The notes beneath the pieces were generated by a model. The model had not been told where the DNA came from, did not search any database, and saw only the letters and a program-made list of their open reading frames with translations. The translations under genes were made by a program, and so were the position numbers. Below are positions 34,464 through 42,922 of a DNA stretch of 64,000 nucleotides, piece by piece; within the stretch, counting starts at the first letter, position 1; each line of letters starts with the position of its first letter. This stretch comes from Mesoflavibacter sp037029465 (GTDB lineage: Bacteria; Bacteroidota; Bacteroidia; Flavobacteriales; Flavobacteriaceae): positions 310,001 through 374,000 of the forward strand of contig NZ_JAYMEM010000026.1 in assembly GCF_037029465.1 (NCBI RefSeq). Reading direction: 5' to 3'.

Positions 34464-34631
34464 TTATTCTTTTAATGTTTTAATTTCTTTCTTCAATTGA
34501 AAAATTTTGTAAACACTGATTATTAGTAAACAAAATACGATTAATAAAGAATAAGACAATATGCTTGTTAGCTTTTCTAACCATATTACATCAGTAGTTT
34601 CTTGGATTAAAAGTAGAAGAGATACAATCAT
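34464..34631 (-). CDS. Possible 55-residue single-pass membrane protein
   Basis: A short minus-strand frame encodes MIVSLLLLIQETTDVIWLEK followed by a hydrophobic stretch (LTSILSYSLLIVFCLLIISVY, ~21-41) and a basic tail QLKKEIKTLKE. That topology (one helix then positively charged cytosolic tail) is plausible for a real small protein. It starts 34 bp downstream of the metallo-hydrolase gene on the same strand and ends near the ettA terminator, which could serve both. No homologue is recognised. Support is limited to layout and composition. Confidence 0.5.
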   Translation of the reverse strand: MIVSLLLLIQETTDVIWLEKLTSILSYSLLIVFCLLIISVYKIFQLKKEIKTLKE

Positions 34632-34665
34632 TTTAAGCTTTATTTAAAACTACCAAATAAATACA

Positions 34666-35457
34666 CTATATATTTGGATACCATTCTAATAGCTCAACAT
34701 TAATATCAGGATTACCTTCGTTTACAATAGCTTTAAATTTTTCTACATCACTTAAACCTTCAGTACCTCTAAAATGGTAAGGATAAACAGTTTTAGGTTT
34801 AAAGTCTAAGACAGCGCTTGCTGCACTTTCAATAGGCATAGTATAAGGTAAATTCATGCAAACAAAAGCTTTATCAATGTTTTTAAGATTTCTCATTTCT
34901 GGGATATCTTCTGTATCTCCAGAGATGTAAACACGTTCATCTCCAAAGGTTAACACATAACCATTTCCTCTTCCTTTTTCATGAAATTTTAAAGCTTCTT
35001 CACGTAAATTATACATTGGTATAGCCTCAATATTAATGTCTTTAACAACTGCTGTTTGTCCGTTATTCATCACTTTAAACATTGGTTTAAAGTCCTCAGG
35101 GAACTTATCTACCACAGCTTGTGGTGCAACAATTAAAGCGCCTTTAAGGTTTAATTTTTTTAAGGTCTCAATACTTAAATGGTCACCATGTATATCTGTA
35201 ATTAAAACAATTGTTGGTTGTTTAAAATCAGCAAATGCTGCTTTGCCGCCAGTAGGATCTACATAAATAGTTTCGTCACCGTAATTCATTACCATGGTTG
35301 CATGTGTGATTGGCGTAAAATCTAAACTCGATTTTGTTTCTGGTTGTTCAATAACTTCTGTGTTAGCCATTTCAGAGGTCGTTTCTTTTTTAGAATTGTC
35401 TTTACAACTGGTCAATAAAATAGACGTTGAAAGAGCAATAAATAGTAGTTTTTTCAT
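34666..35457 (-). CDS. MBL-fold (UlaG-like) metal-dependent hydrolase, lipoprotein
   Basis: 263 residues. N-terminal lipoprotein signal MKKLLFIALSTSILLTSC (lipobox LLTSC, Cys18). The metallo-beta-lactamase fold begins FTPITHATMVMNYGDETIYVDPTGG; the metal motif is LITDIHGDHLS (~90), an HxHxDH variant with Asp-Ile-His. YISGDTEDIPEM and AFVCMNLPYTM follow, then YPYHFRGT. This pattern matches the UlaG/YtkL 'L-ascorbate-6-P lactonase-like' group, whose members in Bacteroidota are periplasmic with unknown substrate. It stands alone with a small downstream ORF. Confidence 0.88.
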   Translation of the reverse strand: MKKLLFIALSTSILLTSCKDNSKKETTSEMANTEVIEQPETKSSLDFTPITHATMVMNYGDETIYVDPTGGKAAFADFKQPTIVLITDIHGDHLSIETLKKLNLKGALIVAPQAVVDKFPEDFKPMFKVMNNGQTAVVKDINIEAIPMYNLREEALKFHEKGRGNGYVLTFGDERVYISGDTEDIPEMRNLKNIDKAFVCMNLPYTMPIESAASAVLDFKPKTVYPYHFRGTEGLSDVEKFKAIVNEGNPDINVELLEWYPNI

Positions 35458-35624
35458 TTTTTATGGTTTTCTTTTAAAGATAAGTATCATTCAACAGAAA
35501 AAATAATTTGTAACATTTTTATAACAATTAATACTGATAATATGAGCATTAAATATTTCTTCAACTAATATTTTTTATCGAAATTGCTTACATAAAATTT
35601 GTCCAACCTTAAAACTAAGTATAT

Positions 35625-36971
35625 ATGTCTGATGATTTTGACTTATTAGAAACCAACTCTCAAGAAAAAAACGAAAAAGTAGACGTTAATTGGGGAAAAG
35701 CAATTGACACCATGAAGTCTAAACTAGCACAAGAAGACGATCCTGAAAGTCGTCAAAAAATTCTTAACGCGACCTTAGATGATGTTGTACATATGGCAGA
35801 AAAAGACCGTACAACGCTTTTAGATGCAATTAAAGACTTAACCGATTATCAAGATGAAGTTGGTATACTTTTCGAGCGTTTTTCGTCTTTAAATGAAGAC
35901 GAGCAAAAAGTAATCGACGATGCACAAAAAGCATTAGAACGTGCTAAAATCGAACTTGAAGACGCACAAAACAAACCTGATACGTGGTGGAATAACCTTT
36001 GGGGAAGAAAAAGCAAAATCAAAAAAGCTGAAGATACTTTAAAAGAAGCCGAAAAAACACGTGCAGCTGCAGATAACAAAGCAAAAGCAATGTTCCAAGA
36101 GCGTATAGAAAGTGCAGATGTGCAAACCTTATTAAGCGAGTTGTCTTACAAATCTCAAGCTGCAATTACACGATTAAAAAACCGTGAGGTAGAAATAAAA
36201 GAAGTAGAAGATAAGCTGCAAGATGCGATAGTAGAAGCGTCTAAAAACCATACTAAAGCGTTAGAGAAAAAAGCCGAAACCGAAGCTAAATTAGAAGAGC
36301 AATACGCATTACTAAAACAAGCGCGTCAAGCTTTAGAAGAAGTAGCAGATAAACAATCTACAGAATACTCAGAAGCGTTAGCTAAAGTCACCAAACTAGA
36401 GCAAAAAGTAGAAGAGTTAGAAGGTCTTAAAAACGCTTACACAACTTTAGCTGCATCAAAAGATAGCTTTGTTCACAAGCATAATTTAACGATTAAAGTT
36501 TTAACGTCTTTACGCAGTAATTTACAGACGCATCGTGCAAAATTAAAGTCAGATACAGACGAGCGTTTAAAGTATTACGATGGTTACGTTGTAGCACTTA
36601 AAGCGCGTACAGATCAGGAGTTTGCTTCTATTTTAGAGCATTTAGGTGTAAAAACAGACGAGCACATTGGTGAGACATTAGCAGCAATGCACACTGCAAG
36701 TGCAAGAGCACGTCAAGAGATGATGGACAATATACCAGTTCACGAAAAAGTAATGCAAGGTGTTTACAGTAGTTATGCAGAAGCGTTGCAAGAAATCCGC
36801 GCCAAAGACGTAGATATTCAAAAGAATTTTGCCGAGCGTTACGGTATCGATATGAAAGAAATTTTTGAAGACTACTATAAAGCAGATGCTAACAAACCTT
36901 CTGAAGATAATTCTGGTGGTGTTGGTAATGGTGCTCCAAAACAAGACACCGAAGACGATTTATTAGGTTAA
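35625..36971 (+). CDS. Long coiled-coil protein, first gene of an AAA+ cluster
   Basis: 448 residues, soluble, almost entirely helical with heptads over ~85-290 (for example KALERAKIELEDAQNK, KKAEDTLKEAEKTRAAADNKAK, KAETEAKLEEQYALLKQARQALEEV, KVTKLEQKVEELEGLKNAY). A helical C-terminal part (~290-420) ends in a disordered acidic tail DTEDDLLG. I know of no firm family; a distant resemblance to TelA-type stress proteins or PspA/ESCRT-like scaffolds is only an impression from shape. It is the first of a same-strand run with two unknown proteins, an AAA+ ATPase and membrane proteins. Codon use is more GC-rich at third positions than many neighbours, consistent with high expression. Confidence 0.8.
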   Translation: MSDDFDLLETNSQEKNEKVDVNWGKAIDTMKSKLAQEDDPESRQKILNATLDDVVHMAEKDRTTLLDAIKDLTDYQDEVGILFERFSSLNEDEQKVIDDAQKALERAKIELEDAQNKPDTWWNNLWGRKSKIKKAEDTLKEAEKTRAAADNKAKAMFQERIESADVQTLLSELSYKSQAAITRLKNREVEIKEVEDKLQDAIVEASKNHTKALEKKAETEAKLEEQYALLKQARQALEEVADKQSTEYSEALAKVTKLEQKVEELEGLKNAYTTLAASKDSFVHKHNLTIKVLTSLRSNLQTHRAKLKSDTDERLKYYDGYVVALKARTDQEFASILEHLGVKTDEHIGETLAAMHTASARARQEMMDNIPVHEKVMQGVYSSYAEALQEIRAKDVDIQKNFAERYGIDMKEIFEDYYKADANKPSEDNSGGVGNGAPKQDTEDDLLG

Positions 36972-36975
36972 AATT

Positions 36976-37113
36976 GTCACTTCGAGTGATTTTGAGGAAC
37001 GAGAAATTGTATCGAGAAGATGGGCGTTACCTACTTTTGCTTTTAATGGCAAAAGTAGGTCAGGCTTTCCGCTATATCTTTTTTGCGAATGGTCACTAAG
37101 CGTAGTCGAAGTG
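36976..37113. repeat. Dispersed intergenic repeat inside the AAA+ cluster
   Basis: GTCACTTCGAGTGATTTTGAGG at its left and GGTCACTAAGCGTAGTCGAAGTG at 37092-37113 on the right, related to the GAGCGCAGTCGAAGT family seen near dnaK. It lies 4 bp after the coiled-coil gene stop. Confidence 0.7.
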
Positions 37114-37207
37114 AAAGTAGCAAAAAAGGATGTCGCTTCAATCCTTAACGCATCACTTAGCCAAGTAAAAGTAAAGCGCAAAAGTTAGTCAATATTTACA
37201 GTGTAAA

Positions 37208-37384
37208 ATGGATAACTTCATTCAATTTATAAAAGACAACGGATTATCAATAGTCATAGTCATTGTTGGTATTTTTATTATAAAAACAACAAGTTCAGAC
37301 ATTGGATTAATCATTGGTAGTGTTAATGTATTAGTCTTTGGCGGATTAATATTAAAGGCACTTATTCAATATTTAAAAAAATAA
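37208..37384 (+). CDS. 58-residue small membrane protein in the AAA+ cluster
   Basis: ATG 37208 to TAA 37382-37384 encodes MDNFIQFIKDNGLSIVIVIV, continuing GIFIIKTTSSDIG and LIIGSVNVLVFGGLILKALIQYLKK. Two hydrophobic segments (~14-26 and ~32-52) suggest a two-helix hairpin in the inner membrane. It is too short for most gene callers but has a clean start, stop and composition, and is placed in line with the cluster. Its role is unknown; it could be a membrane partner of the coiled-coil or AAA+ protein. Confidence 0.65.
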   Translation: MDNFIQFIKDNGLSIVIVIVGIFIIKTTSSDIGLIIGSVNVLVFGGLILKALIQYLKK

Positions 37385-37414
37385 AAGCTAAAGCATAAAG
37401 CTAACAGCAAAAAC

Positions 37415-38476
37415 ATGTCAATAAACCATATTACAACACCATTAGATTCGGCTATTTTAGATAGTAAAGCACAATACGTGTTTTATCATAAAAAAGTAGA
37501 TTTTGCTCTTAAAGAATTAATTGTTGCTGTACAGCAAAACAACTTGTGTACACAGCAAGAGATTGTGTTTTTTAAGCAATATGCAGATTTGTTGTTGTAT
37601 TCTATCGAGGCTATGCGTATTAAATACATGTACGACGAGGAAGATAACATGAAAGTTGATGTAACGGATTCTGGGTTTCCTAATTATTTAGAGTTTAGAT
37701 ACCTATATAATGATTTATCATTACGTCATAATTACATTAATAAATTAAAAGATGTATCACAATTACAGGAAGAGTTTTTAGACCAATTATTAAGGGTAAA
37801 AGAACCAGTCAGACGTGATAAATTATTTCAAGCAGCGTCAATAGTTTATTATACCTCTGTAGAACAAAAATATATTTTCAACCGCTTTGTTCAAGGTAAA
37901 ATCATAAAAGCACCAGAAGGTAGTCAAGCAGAATATATGACCAGTTGGAGTTTTTATGACGTGTCTTTAAATAGACCATTTATTTGTTACATGTATTTTG
38001 ATTACGATGGTAAAGATCCTTTAAAAGACAAAGAAGATATCTACGAGGTTTTAAACAAAGTAGCAGATCGCCAAATGGATTTAGATACTATGGCTTATGG
38101 TATAGATAGACGTTTAAAACGTGTATTACCAAAACATATTAAGCGGTTAGATGTTGGTGCATTTCATAATGTGTTTGCAAAAGACGAAAACGAATTAACA
38201 CATACTATTTTAGAAGCAATAGCAAAAAAAGAAGTGCCTTTAGAAGCTTACGCATTGTCTTTTAAAGTACATGAGGTTATGTCTGGAAGCACATTTCAAG
38301 AAGGCGGATTTTTTAATAAGCAAGTGTTACAAAATTGGAGTCCAGTTATCAAACAAAAATACGTCTTTGCGCCTCATAGAATCATACAGCTATTATACAA
38401 CAAAAACCCTGAAATAATGAATAAACTGGCTAAACCGCCATTTCAAATTTCAGATTTAAAAATTGATAGAGTTTAA
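37415..38476 (+). CDS. Unknown conserved protein of the AAA+ cluster
   Basis: 353 residues, no signal peptide or membrane helix, mixed alpha/beta. Recognisable local features: a helical N-terminal ~100 residues, the segment SWSFYDVSLNRPFICYMYFDYDGKDP (~172-198), and KADENELTHTILEAIAKKEVPLEAYALSF-type helix (~255-285). I cannot assign a family. It starts 30 bp after the small membrane protein gene and precedes the AAA+ ATPase, from which it is separated only by the inserted four-helix-bundle gene. Probably a subunit or adaptor for the ATPase; inference from order. Confidence 0.78.
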   Translation: MSINHITTPLDSAILDSKAQYVFYHKKVDFALKELIVAVQQNNLCTQQEIVFFKQYADLLLYSIEAMRIKYMYDEEDNMKVDVTDSGFPNYLEFRYLYNDLSLRHNYINKLKDVSQLQEEFLDQLLRVKEPVRRDKLFQAASIVYYTSVEQKYIFNRFVQGKIIKAPEGSQAEYMTSWSFYDVSLNRPFICYMYFDYDGKDPLKDKEDIYEVLNKVADRQMDLDTMAYGIDRRLKRVLPKHIKRLDVGAFHNVFAKDENELTHTILEAIAKKEVPLEAYALSFKVHEVMSGSTFQEGGFFNKQVLQNWSPVIKQKYVFAPHRIIQLLYNKNPEIMNKLAKPPFQISDLKIDRV

Positions 38477-38487
38477 GTAGACAGTCT

Positions 38488-38499
38488 GCAGTTTGCAGT
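38488..38499. repeat. Left 12-bp terminal inverted repeat around the S23-like gene
   Basis: GCAGTTTGCAGT; its exact reverse complement ACTGCAAACTGC is at 38926-38937. The pair brackets the four-helix-bundle gene. Confidence 0.7.
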
Positions 38500-38525
38500 A
38501 CTCAGTAATAAATAACTTTAAATTC

Positions 38526-38885
38526 ATGAGTTTTAAAACTTTATTGGCATATCAAAAGGGATTTGACTTAGCAATGGAAATATTTCATTTAACAAAGTCT
38601 TTTCCAAAATCAGAAATGTTTAGTTTAACATCTCAAATTGTTCGTTCTAGTCGTTCTGTCTGCTCAAATATAGCTGAAGGTTATAGAAAGAGGCAGTATG
38701 AAAAGCATTTTAAAAGTAAAATGTCTGATGCAGATAGTGAAAATTCAGAAACTCAATTGTGGCTAGATTTTGCTTTAGCATGTGATTATATTTCTGAAGA
38801 AAAGAGAATAGATTTACAAAGTAAAAGTGAAGAAATAGGAAAATTGATTAATTACATGATGAATAATCCTAATAAATTTAGATAA
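38526..38885 (+). CDS. Four-helix-bundle protein (S23/intervening-sequence, Avd-like)
   Basis: 119 residues from ATG 38526 (MSFKTLLAYQKGFDLAMEIF); an in-frame upstream start at 38493 would lie in the repeat and is unlikely. Family hallmarks: the L.AYQKGFDLAMEIFHLTKSFPK opening, FSLTSQIVRSSRSVCSNIAEGY, and the later ETQLWLDFALACDYIS. The fold is that of proteins encoded in 23S rRNA intervening sequences and of the Avd accessory protein of diversity-generating retroelements; function of stand-alone copies is unknown. It is flanked by inverted 12-bp repeats and interrupts the AAA+ cluster, which suggests a small mobile unit. No reverse transcriptase or template repeat is near. Confidence 0.9.
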   Translation: MSFKTLLAYQKGFDLAMEIFHLTKSFPKSEMFSLTSQIVRSSRSVCSNIAEGYRKRQYEKHFKSKMSDADSENSETQLWLDFALACDYISEEKRIDLQSKSEEIGKLINYMMNNPNKFR

Positions 38886-38925
38886 AAAAATAAACTCATG
38901 CAGTTTGATAAAGTAGTAGCGCAAG

Positions 38926-38937
38926 ACTGCAAACTGC
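38926..38937. repeat. Right 12-bp terminal inverted repeat around the S23-like gene
   Basis: ACTGCAAACTGC, the reverse complement of the left copy, followed by a second related block TACTGTAAACTGCAT ending ~38953. Together they form a partly palindromic array before the AAA+ gene. Confidence 0.7.
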
Positions 38938-38969
38938 TTACTGTAAACTGCATACTTAAATAAAAGATA

Positions 38970-40928
38970 ATGGAACACAATTCCACATTTCCTATAAAAA
39001 AATCAGAACTAGATGTATTACGCGACGAAGCATCATCTTACTTAAAAAGTGTAAGTTGGGAGCAAGGTGCACGTGCAAAAAACAGAGATAAAGATGCTAA
39101 AGACGAGTCTATTTTATTGTATCTGTCTCGTGCCAATAACGGTTCTTCAGTTTCTGTAACATCAGTTTCAAAAACCATTTTAGCGCTAAAAAAGCGTTTG
39201 TTGCCAGATAGTATTGCGATTCCAATTCATCTTAACCAGACGTTATATGCCGTTCAAGAAGGAATTACTTTAGGAACGTGGATAAAAGATAGCTATTACG
39301 ATGCATCTGGTTTATCAAGTTTAAACGAGCGTAAATCGGCATTAGATAGTAGTGGAAAACGCGAATACGAAAGCAAAATGCAAACCGCAACAGCGTTTAT
39401 GCTATTTGCAACATCATATTATATTCTGCATCAAATAAAACCTTATGCGTCAGACGATTTAAGTGTGATGAAACAGAAGTTTGCAGGTATACCGGAAGTG
39501 TCTTTACTATCACCATTAAAAGGAATTTCGTGTACATTATTTTACTATGACAAATATTTAGCGCATCCAGATATAATCAAATCTGATAAAGATGTAGCCG
39601 ATTTTACTGCGGTATTTTTTGAAGTAGTAATTGACGAAATTAATTTAAGACGAAGCAGTTTAGAATACACCCAAACCATTGTAGATAGAACATACAAACT
39701 AGAAAATAGTGATTTTGCAATTTCTGGATGGGAAAACACGTTTCAAGGCACAGCTAAAAGTGTCGACTTTAATAAAATTCAATTTGAGCAAATTGTTGGT
39801 AACAGAGATGCTAAACACTTTGCGCGTCGTTTAACGGAAAGAATGTTAAGTTACGATTTTCAAGCGCAGAAAAATCCATTTCAAGAATTAGGTGGATTTA
39901 TGCCTGTGTTTATGGGTTACGGTATTCCTGGTACAGGAAAAAGTATGCTTATTGCAGCAATAGCAACACGTCTAAAAGAACATTGTGATAATTTAGACAT
40001 TCCGTTTTTATTTCATCCAATGCCAGATACGTTAATTAGTACATTTCAAGGTGGATCTGCTGAGAAAATGGTAGATTGGATGAAACCTTTACAAGATCCT
40101 ACAAAATTAATTTTTGCACCAATTGATGATGCGGAAAATAACTTGCAAGAGCGAACAGCACAAGGTGTTTCGGCTGGTGTAAAAGAAGTTATTGGTGTCT
40201 TTTTACGTTATACTGAAGGTGCGTATGCAGTTAATTATGGTAACAGTTCTATAGGTTTGTTTACCAACTTACCAGAAATGCTGGATAAAGCGGTAATCTC
40301 TCGTGTACAAGGACGTTTTAAAATTGATGGAGCACGTACAGAATACGACTTTTTAGATCAAGATCACTTATGGTGGCGTAAATTTGAAAAGACAATGCCA
40401 GACTTTGTAAACATGCAAAACCCTGCAAATTATAACTATTTACAAGATCAAGGTTTGGCTAAAAATATGGGTGAAATTTTAAACATGTCTAACAAACCAA
40501 CAGAACAACGTGTTTTAGAAGCTTATGATATTGCCGAAAAGCAACATAAAACAACAGATCATTTGTTTTATGCAACGTTGTATAAAGAAATTCAGAAGAT
40601 ATTTCCGTTTTTCTCCTCTAGAGATGTTAGGAATATACAAAGCGCAATTTCATTACGTTTAACCGATTTTGACTTAGAAGAAAGCTGGTTTGAAAATCCA
40701 GAGATTTATTTCAAAAAAGATTATGATACTAAGTTTGCAATGCTTCAAGAATTAATGAAAGCTAATATGAAAGGTTTAGACTTTTCAGAAATTAGACGAC
40801 AAGAAGTCGTACGTTATTTAGATAACGTAGCAACCATTGCAGATACCGATTTTAAACGTCAAGTAGAAGGTAGAGTTAATCAATTAAATATTGAAATGGA
40901 AGCAAGAAAACAGTTTGATAAATCTTAA
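38970..40928 (+). CDS. AAA+ ATPase of the unknown cluster
   Basis: 652 residues. N-terminal helical domain (~1-290) unique to this group, then an AAA module: Walker A GYGIPGTGKSM (~316-326), Walker B KLIFAPIDDAEN (~378-389; Asp-Asp instead of the usual Asp-Glu), sensor-1 region GLFTNLPEML, and the arginine-finger region ISRVQGRFKID (~443), as in classical hexameric AAA proteins. The C-terminal ~150 residues form a lid and extra helices ending VNQLNIEMEARKQFDKS. It should act as a hexameric remodelling motor in the cytosol. Substrate unknown; the coiled-coil and membrane neighbours suggest a membrane-associated assembly (inference). Confidence 0.85.
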   Translation: MEHNSTFPIKKSELDVLRDEASSYLKSVSWEQGARAKNRDKDAKDESILLYLSRANNGSSVSVTSVSKTILALKKRLLPDSIAIPIHLNQTLYAVQEGITLGTWIKDSYYDASGLSSLNERKSALDSSGKREYESKMQTATAFMLFATSYYILHQIKPYASDDLSVMKQKFAGIPEVSLLSPLKGISCTLFYYDKYLAHPDIIKSDKDVADFTAVFFEVVIDEINLRRSSLEYTQTIVDRTYKLENSDFAISGWENTFQGTAKSVDFNKIQFEQIVGNRDAKHFARRLTERMLSYDFQAQKNPFQELGGFMPVFMGYGIPGTGKSMLIAAIATRLKEHCDNLDIPFLFHPMPDTLISTFQGGSAEKMVDWMKPLQDPTKLIFAPIDDAENNLQERTAQGVSAGVKEVIGVFLRYTEGAYAVNYGNSSIGLFTNLPEMLDKAVISRVQGRFKIDGARTEYDFLDQDHLWWRKFEKTMPDFVNMQNPANYNYLQDQGLAKNMGEILNMSNKPTEQRVLEAYDIAEKQHKTTDHLFYATLYKEIQKIFPFFSSRDVRNIQSAISLRLTDFDLEESWFENPEIYFKKDYDTKFAMLQELMKANMKGLDFSEIRRQEVVRYLDNVATIADTDFKRQVEGRVNQLNIEMEARKQFDKS

Positions 40929-41046
40929 TTAAGTTTTAAAAGTTTATAAAGTAAAAAAGTTTAGAAGTAAAAATGAATATGGGTTAATTTAAAAGTTATT
41001 CAACATTAAAACTTTTCAACTTTCAACTTTTCAACTAATAATAAAA
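40929..41046. repeat. Imperfect inverted AAGTTTTAAAAG / CTTTTCAACTTT repeat
   Basis: The gap after the AAA+ gene holds AGTTTTAAAAGTTTATAAAG on the left and AAAACTTTTCAACTTTCAAC repeated on the right, forming a loose inverted repeat. It is of a different family from the other gaps of this cluster. Confidence 0.5.
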
Positions 41047-42282
41047 ATGCAAAAACTAAAACAAGCCAATTTATATAGAAGTGAATTAATTCCCGTTAGC
41101 GGAAAGCTAGTAGAGCGTTATAATAAATGCTTAGTTAAGCTTGGTTTTTCTCCAACTAAACTAACTAAATTCTCTATTGATGGCGTTGGTTATAGTCCTG
41201 AAATAGCCGAAGAAAAAGGCTCGACAATGTATTTAAATAATGGAGAAGCTAATCCGCATGCCATCATCATTTCGCCTTTACAAAAAGGAAAACCTGTGTA
41301 TTCTCCGTTTCATACGTTTGATAAAGAAATGATGCAGCAAGTATTTAGAATACACGGTGATAAAATAAATGATATTACTCGCGATAGTGCTATTTGCTTA
41401 GACTTTGACCAAAATATAGATGCGTTTTATGAGCCATTAGATGTTTTAAAATATGATAAAGTAAGTATCAACTTTCATCTAATAGATAATTTAAATAAAG
41501 TCCAAAAAGAACAAGAGCAACTTATTGAAACTTTTAAAAAAGGTAATAATTTTATAGATGAAAGTATTCATCAGCAATTATTAGAATCGGCTAAAAAATA
41601 TGGCGATTTACGTAACCGAGATTTAAGTTTACACAGTCTTCAATATGAAACAGATTCGTTTTACACCAAAGCTTTTGGAGGTGTTTACTTACTTAGAGAT
41701 TTTATATCGCCAATAGTGGTTTTTGAGGATTTAAAATGGTATAAAGAAGCGATAAAAGATACAATACATGATGTGTTGATTTATCATATTAATCAACCAG
41801 AGTTAATGGAGAAACTTCGTGATCATATTATTGTAGAATATGATTTAGAAGCTGCTTTAGATACTGATAGATACCAGCGTATCAAAAAAATGGAATTTGC
41901 AATGTCTTTAAAGGATACGCAACATCCAATTCAGCAAATTTTAGATGATAATGTATTGTTTAAGAGTTATTTGAATAAGTTAGATATTGATAATAGAAAA
42001 AAAATTATGGGTGTAGAACTGTATCTTGAAAAGCTTGAAGTAAGTAATCAGTACAAAATTCATGATTTAGTAGATAAAGGTATTTTTAATGCTTTGCATA
42101 CGCCACATTCATCATTACATATTACCCAACAAGATTTGATATGGAAATTGCTAATCAATATTTCACCAAAAGATATTTTATTCTTGTTTTGGTACGATAA
42201 AGAAGAATTTTATAAACAATACGCCACTTGGGATGAATCGTTCAAAGATTGGGTGATAGAGACAATTAGTAACAATATTTAA
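41047..42282 (+). CDS. Unknown soluble protein of the AAA+ cluster
   Basis: 411 residues, no signal peptide or membrane helix. N-terminal ~120 residues are alpha/beta (FSIDGVGYSPEIAEEKG, NPHAIIISPLQKGKPVYSPFHTFD, DSAICLDFDQNIDAFYEPLDVL); the remainder is largely helical, with DLRNRDLSLHSLQYETDSFYTKAFGGVYLLRDF near the middle. I have no certain family name; similar proteins are, to my memory, annotated only as DUFs in Bacteroidota. It follows the AAA+ gene after a repeat-containing 118-bp gap and precedes the two membrane-protein genes. Confidence 0.78.
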   Translation: MQKLKQANLYRSELIPVSGKLVERYNKCLVKLGFSPTKLTKFSIDGVGYSPEIAEEKGSTMYLNNGEANPHAIIISPLQKGKPVYSPFHTFDKEMMQQVFRIHGDKINDITRDSAICLDFDQNIDAFYEPLDVLKYDKVSINFHLIDNLNKVQKEQEQLIETFKKGNNFIDESIHQQLLESAKKYGDLRNRDLSLHSLQYETDSFYTKAFGGVYLLRDFISPIVVFEDLKWYKEAIKDTIHDVLIYHINQPELMEKLRDHIIVEYDLEAALDTDRYQRIKKMEFAMSLKDTQHPIQQILDDNVLFKSYLNKLDIDNRKKIMGVELYLEKLEVSNQYKIHDLVDKGIFNALHTPHSSLHITQQDLIWKLLINISPKDILFLFWYDKEEFYKQYATWDESFKDWVIETISNNI

Positions 42283-42310
42283 AAAATTAAAGACTAATTT
42301 AGTATAAACT

Positions 42311-42340
42311 TGTCATTCCGCACTTGATGCGGAATCTACA
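42311..42340. repeat. Dispersed hairpin repeat TCATTCCGCACTTGATGCGGAATCT
   Basis: ATTCCGCA..TGCGGAAT is a near-perfect 8-bp stem with a short loop, a repeat seen in many flavobacterial intergenic regions (recall from general knowledge). The upstream alternative start of the next ORF lies within it. Confidence 0.65.
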
Positions 42341-42359
42341 AAAATTAAATCTTAAAAAC

Positions 42360-42884
42360 ATGACACTAGAACTCATCATATTTGTAGCCTCAATTTTATT
42401 CGGAATTTTATTGTATTGGAGAGAATCCAAAAGTAATAAGGTCTATCGATTTTTTAATAAACTAATGTATTCTAAAGACTTACAGATGAAATCAGACAGT
42501 AAAAAAGGCTTCATATTTCAGCAAAATTTTCTGCTGAGGTTGGTTTATATTACTGTATTGTTTTTAGTAGCAATTATAGTTGTTCAATTTATTTTACCGA
42601 TTTCAGCATCTTTAGTGCAGTGGTTTGTGTCTGCAATTGTTGGTACTTTAATTGGTACATATTTAGCTAATTTTATACTCAAATCTAGCGATGTAATTGG
42701 TGAAAAAAGCGAATCTTTTGAAGACGTTTTAAACGAAAGCATAAACAAAGGAAAAGAGTTTATTGAAGATTTAAAAACCAAAGATGCAAAAGTTGTTGAA
42801 GAAGCTAAAAAAGAAATAAAAGAAGAACCTAAAAAAGAAGAAAAAAGCGCTCGAGAACGTTTAAAAGACAAAGGTTTAATGTAG
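42360..42884 (+). CDS. Membrane protein with charged C-terminal tail (AAA+ cluster)
   Basis: 174 residues from ATG 42360 (MTLELIIFVASILFGILLYW). The longer in-frame TTG start at 42324 falls in a dispersed repeat, so I use 42360. Helices: ~2-20, ~59-77 and ~84-103, separated by a cytosolic loop with RESKSNKVYRFFNKLMYSKDLQMKSD. The C-terminal ~60 residues are Lys/Glu-rich (EEAKKEIKEEPKKEEKSARERLKDKG) and likely cytosolic coiled coil. Family unknown. It follows the 411-residue gene and precedes the 586-residue membrane gene (38-bp gap), so it is probably part of the same complex. Confidence 0.75.
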   Translation: MTLELIIFVASILFGILLYWRESKSNKVYRFFNKLMYSKDLQMKSDSKKGFIFQQNFLLRLVYITVLFLVAIIVVQFILPISASLVQWFVSAIVGTLIGTYLANFILKSSDVIGEKSESFEDVLNESINKGKEFIEDLKTKDAKVVEEAKKEIKEEPKKEEKSARERLKDKGLM

Positions 42885-42922
42885 TTAGAGCTTAATGTTT
42901 TTCTTTAACAGAATTTAAAAAT

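Noticed and set aside
38526..38885. Diversity-generating retroelement because of the Avd-like fold
   Set aside because: No reverse transcriptase, template repeat or variable repeat seen nearby; only the four-helix protein itself is present.
42324..42359. N-terminal extension MMRNLQKLNLKN of the membrane protein
   Set aside because: Comes from a dispersed hairpin repeat and lacks a hydrophobic start; the ATG at 42360 gives the natural membrane helix.
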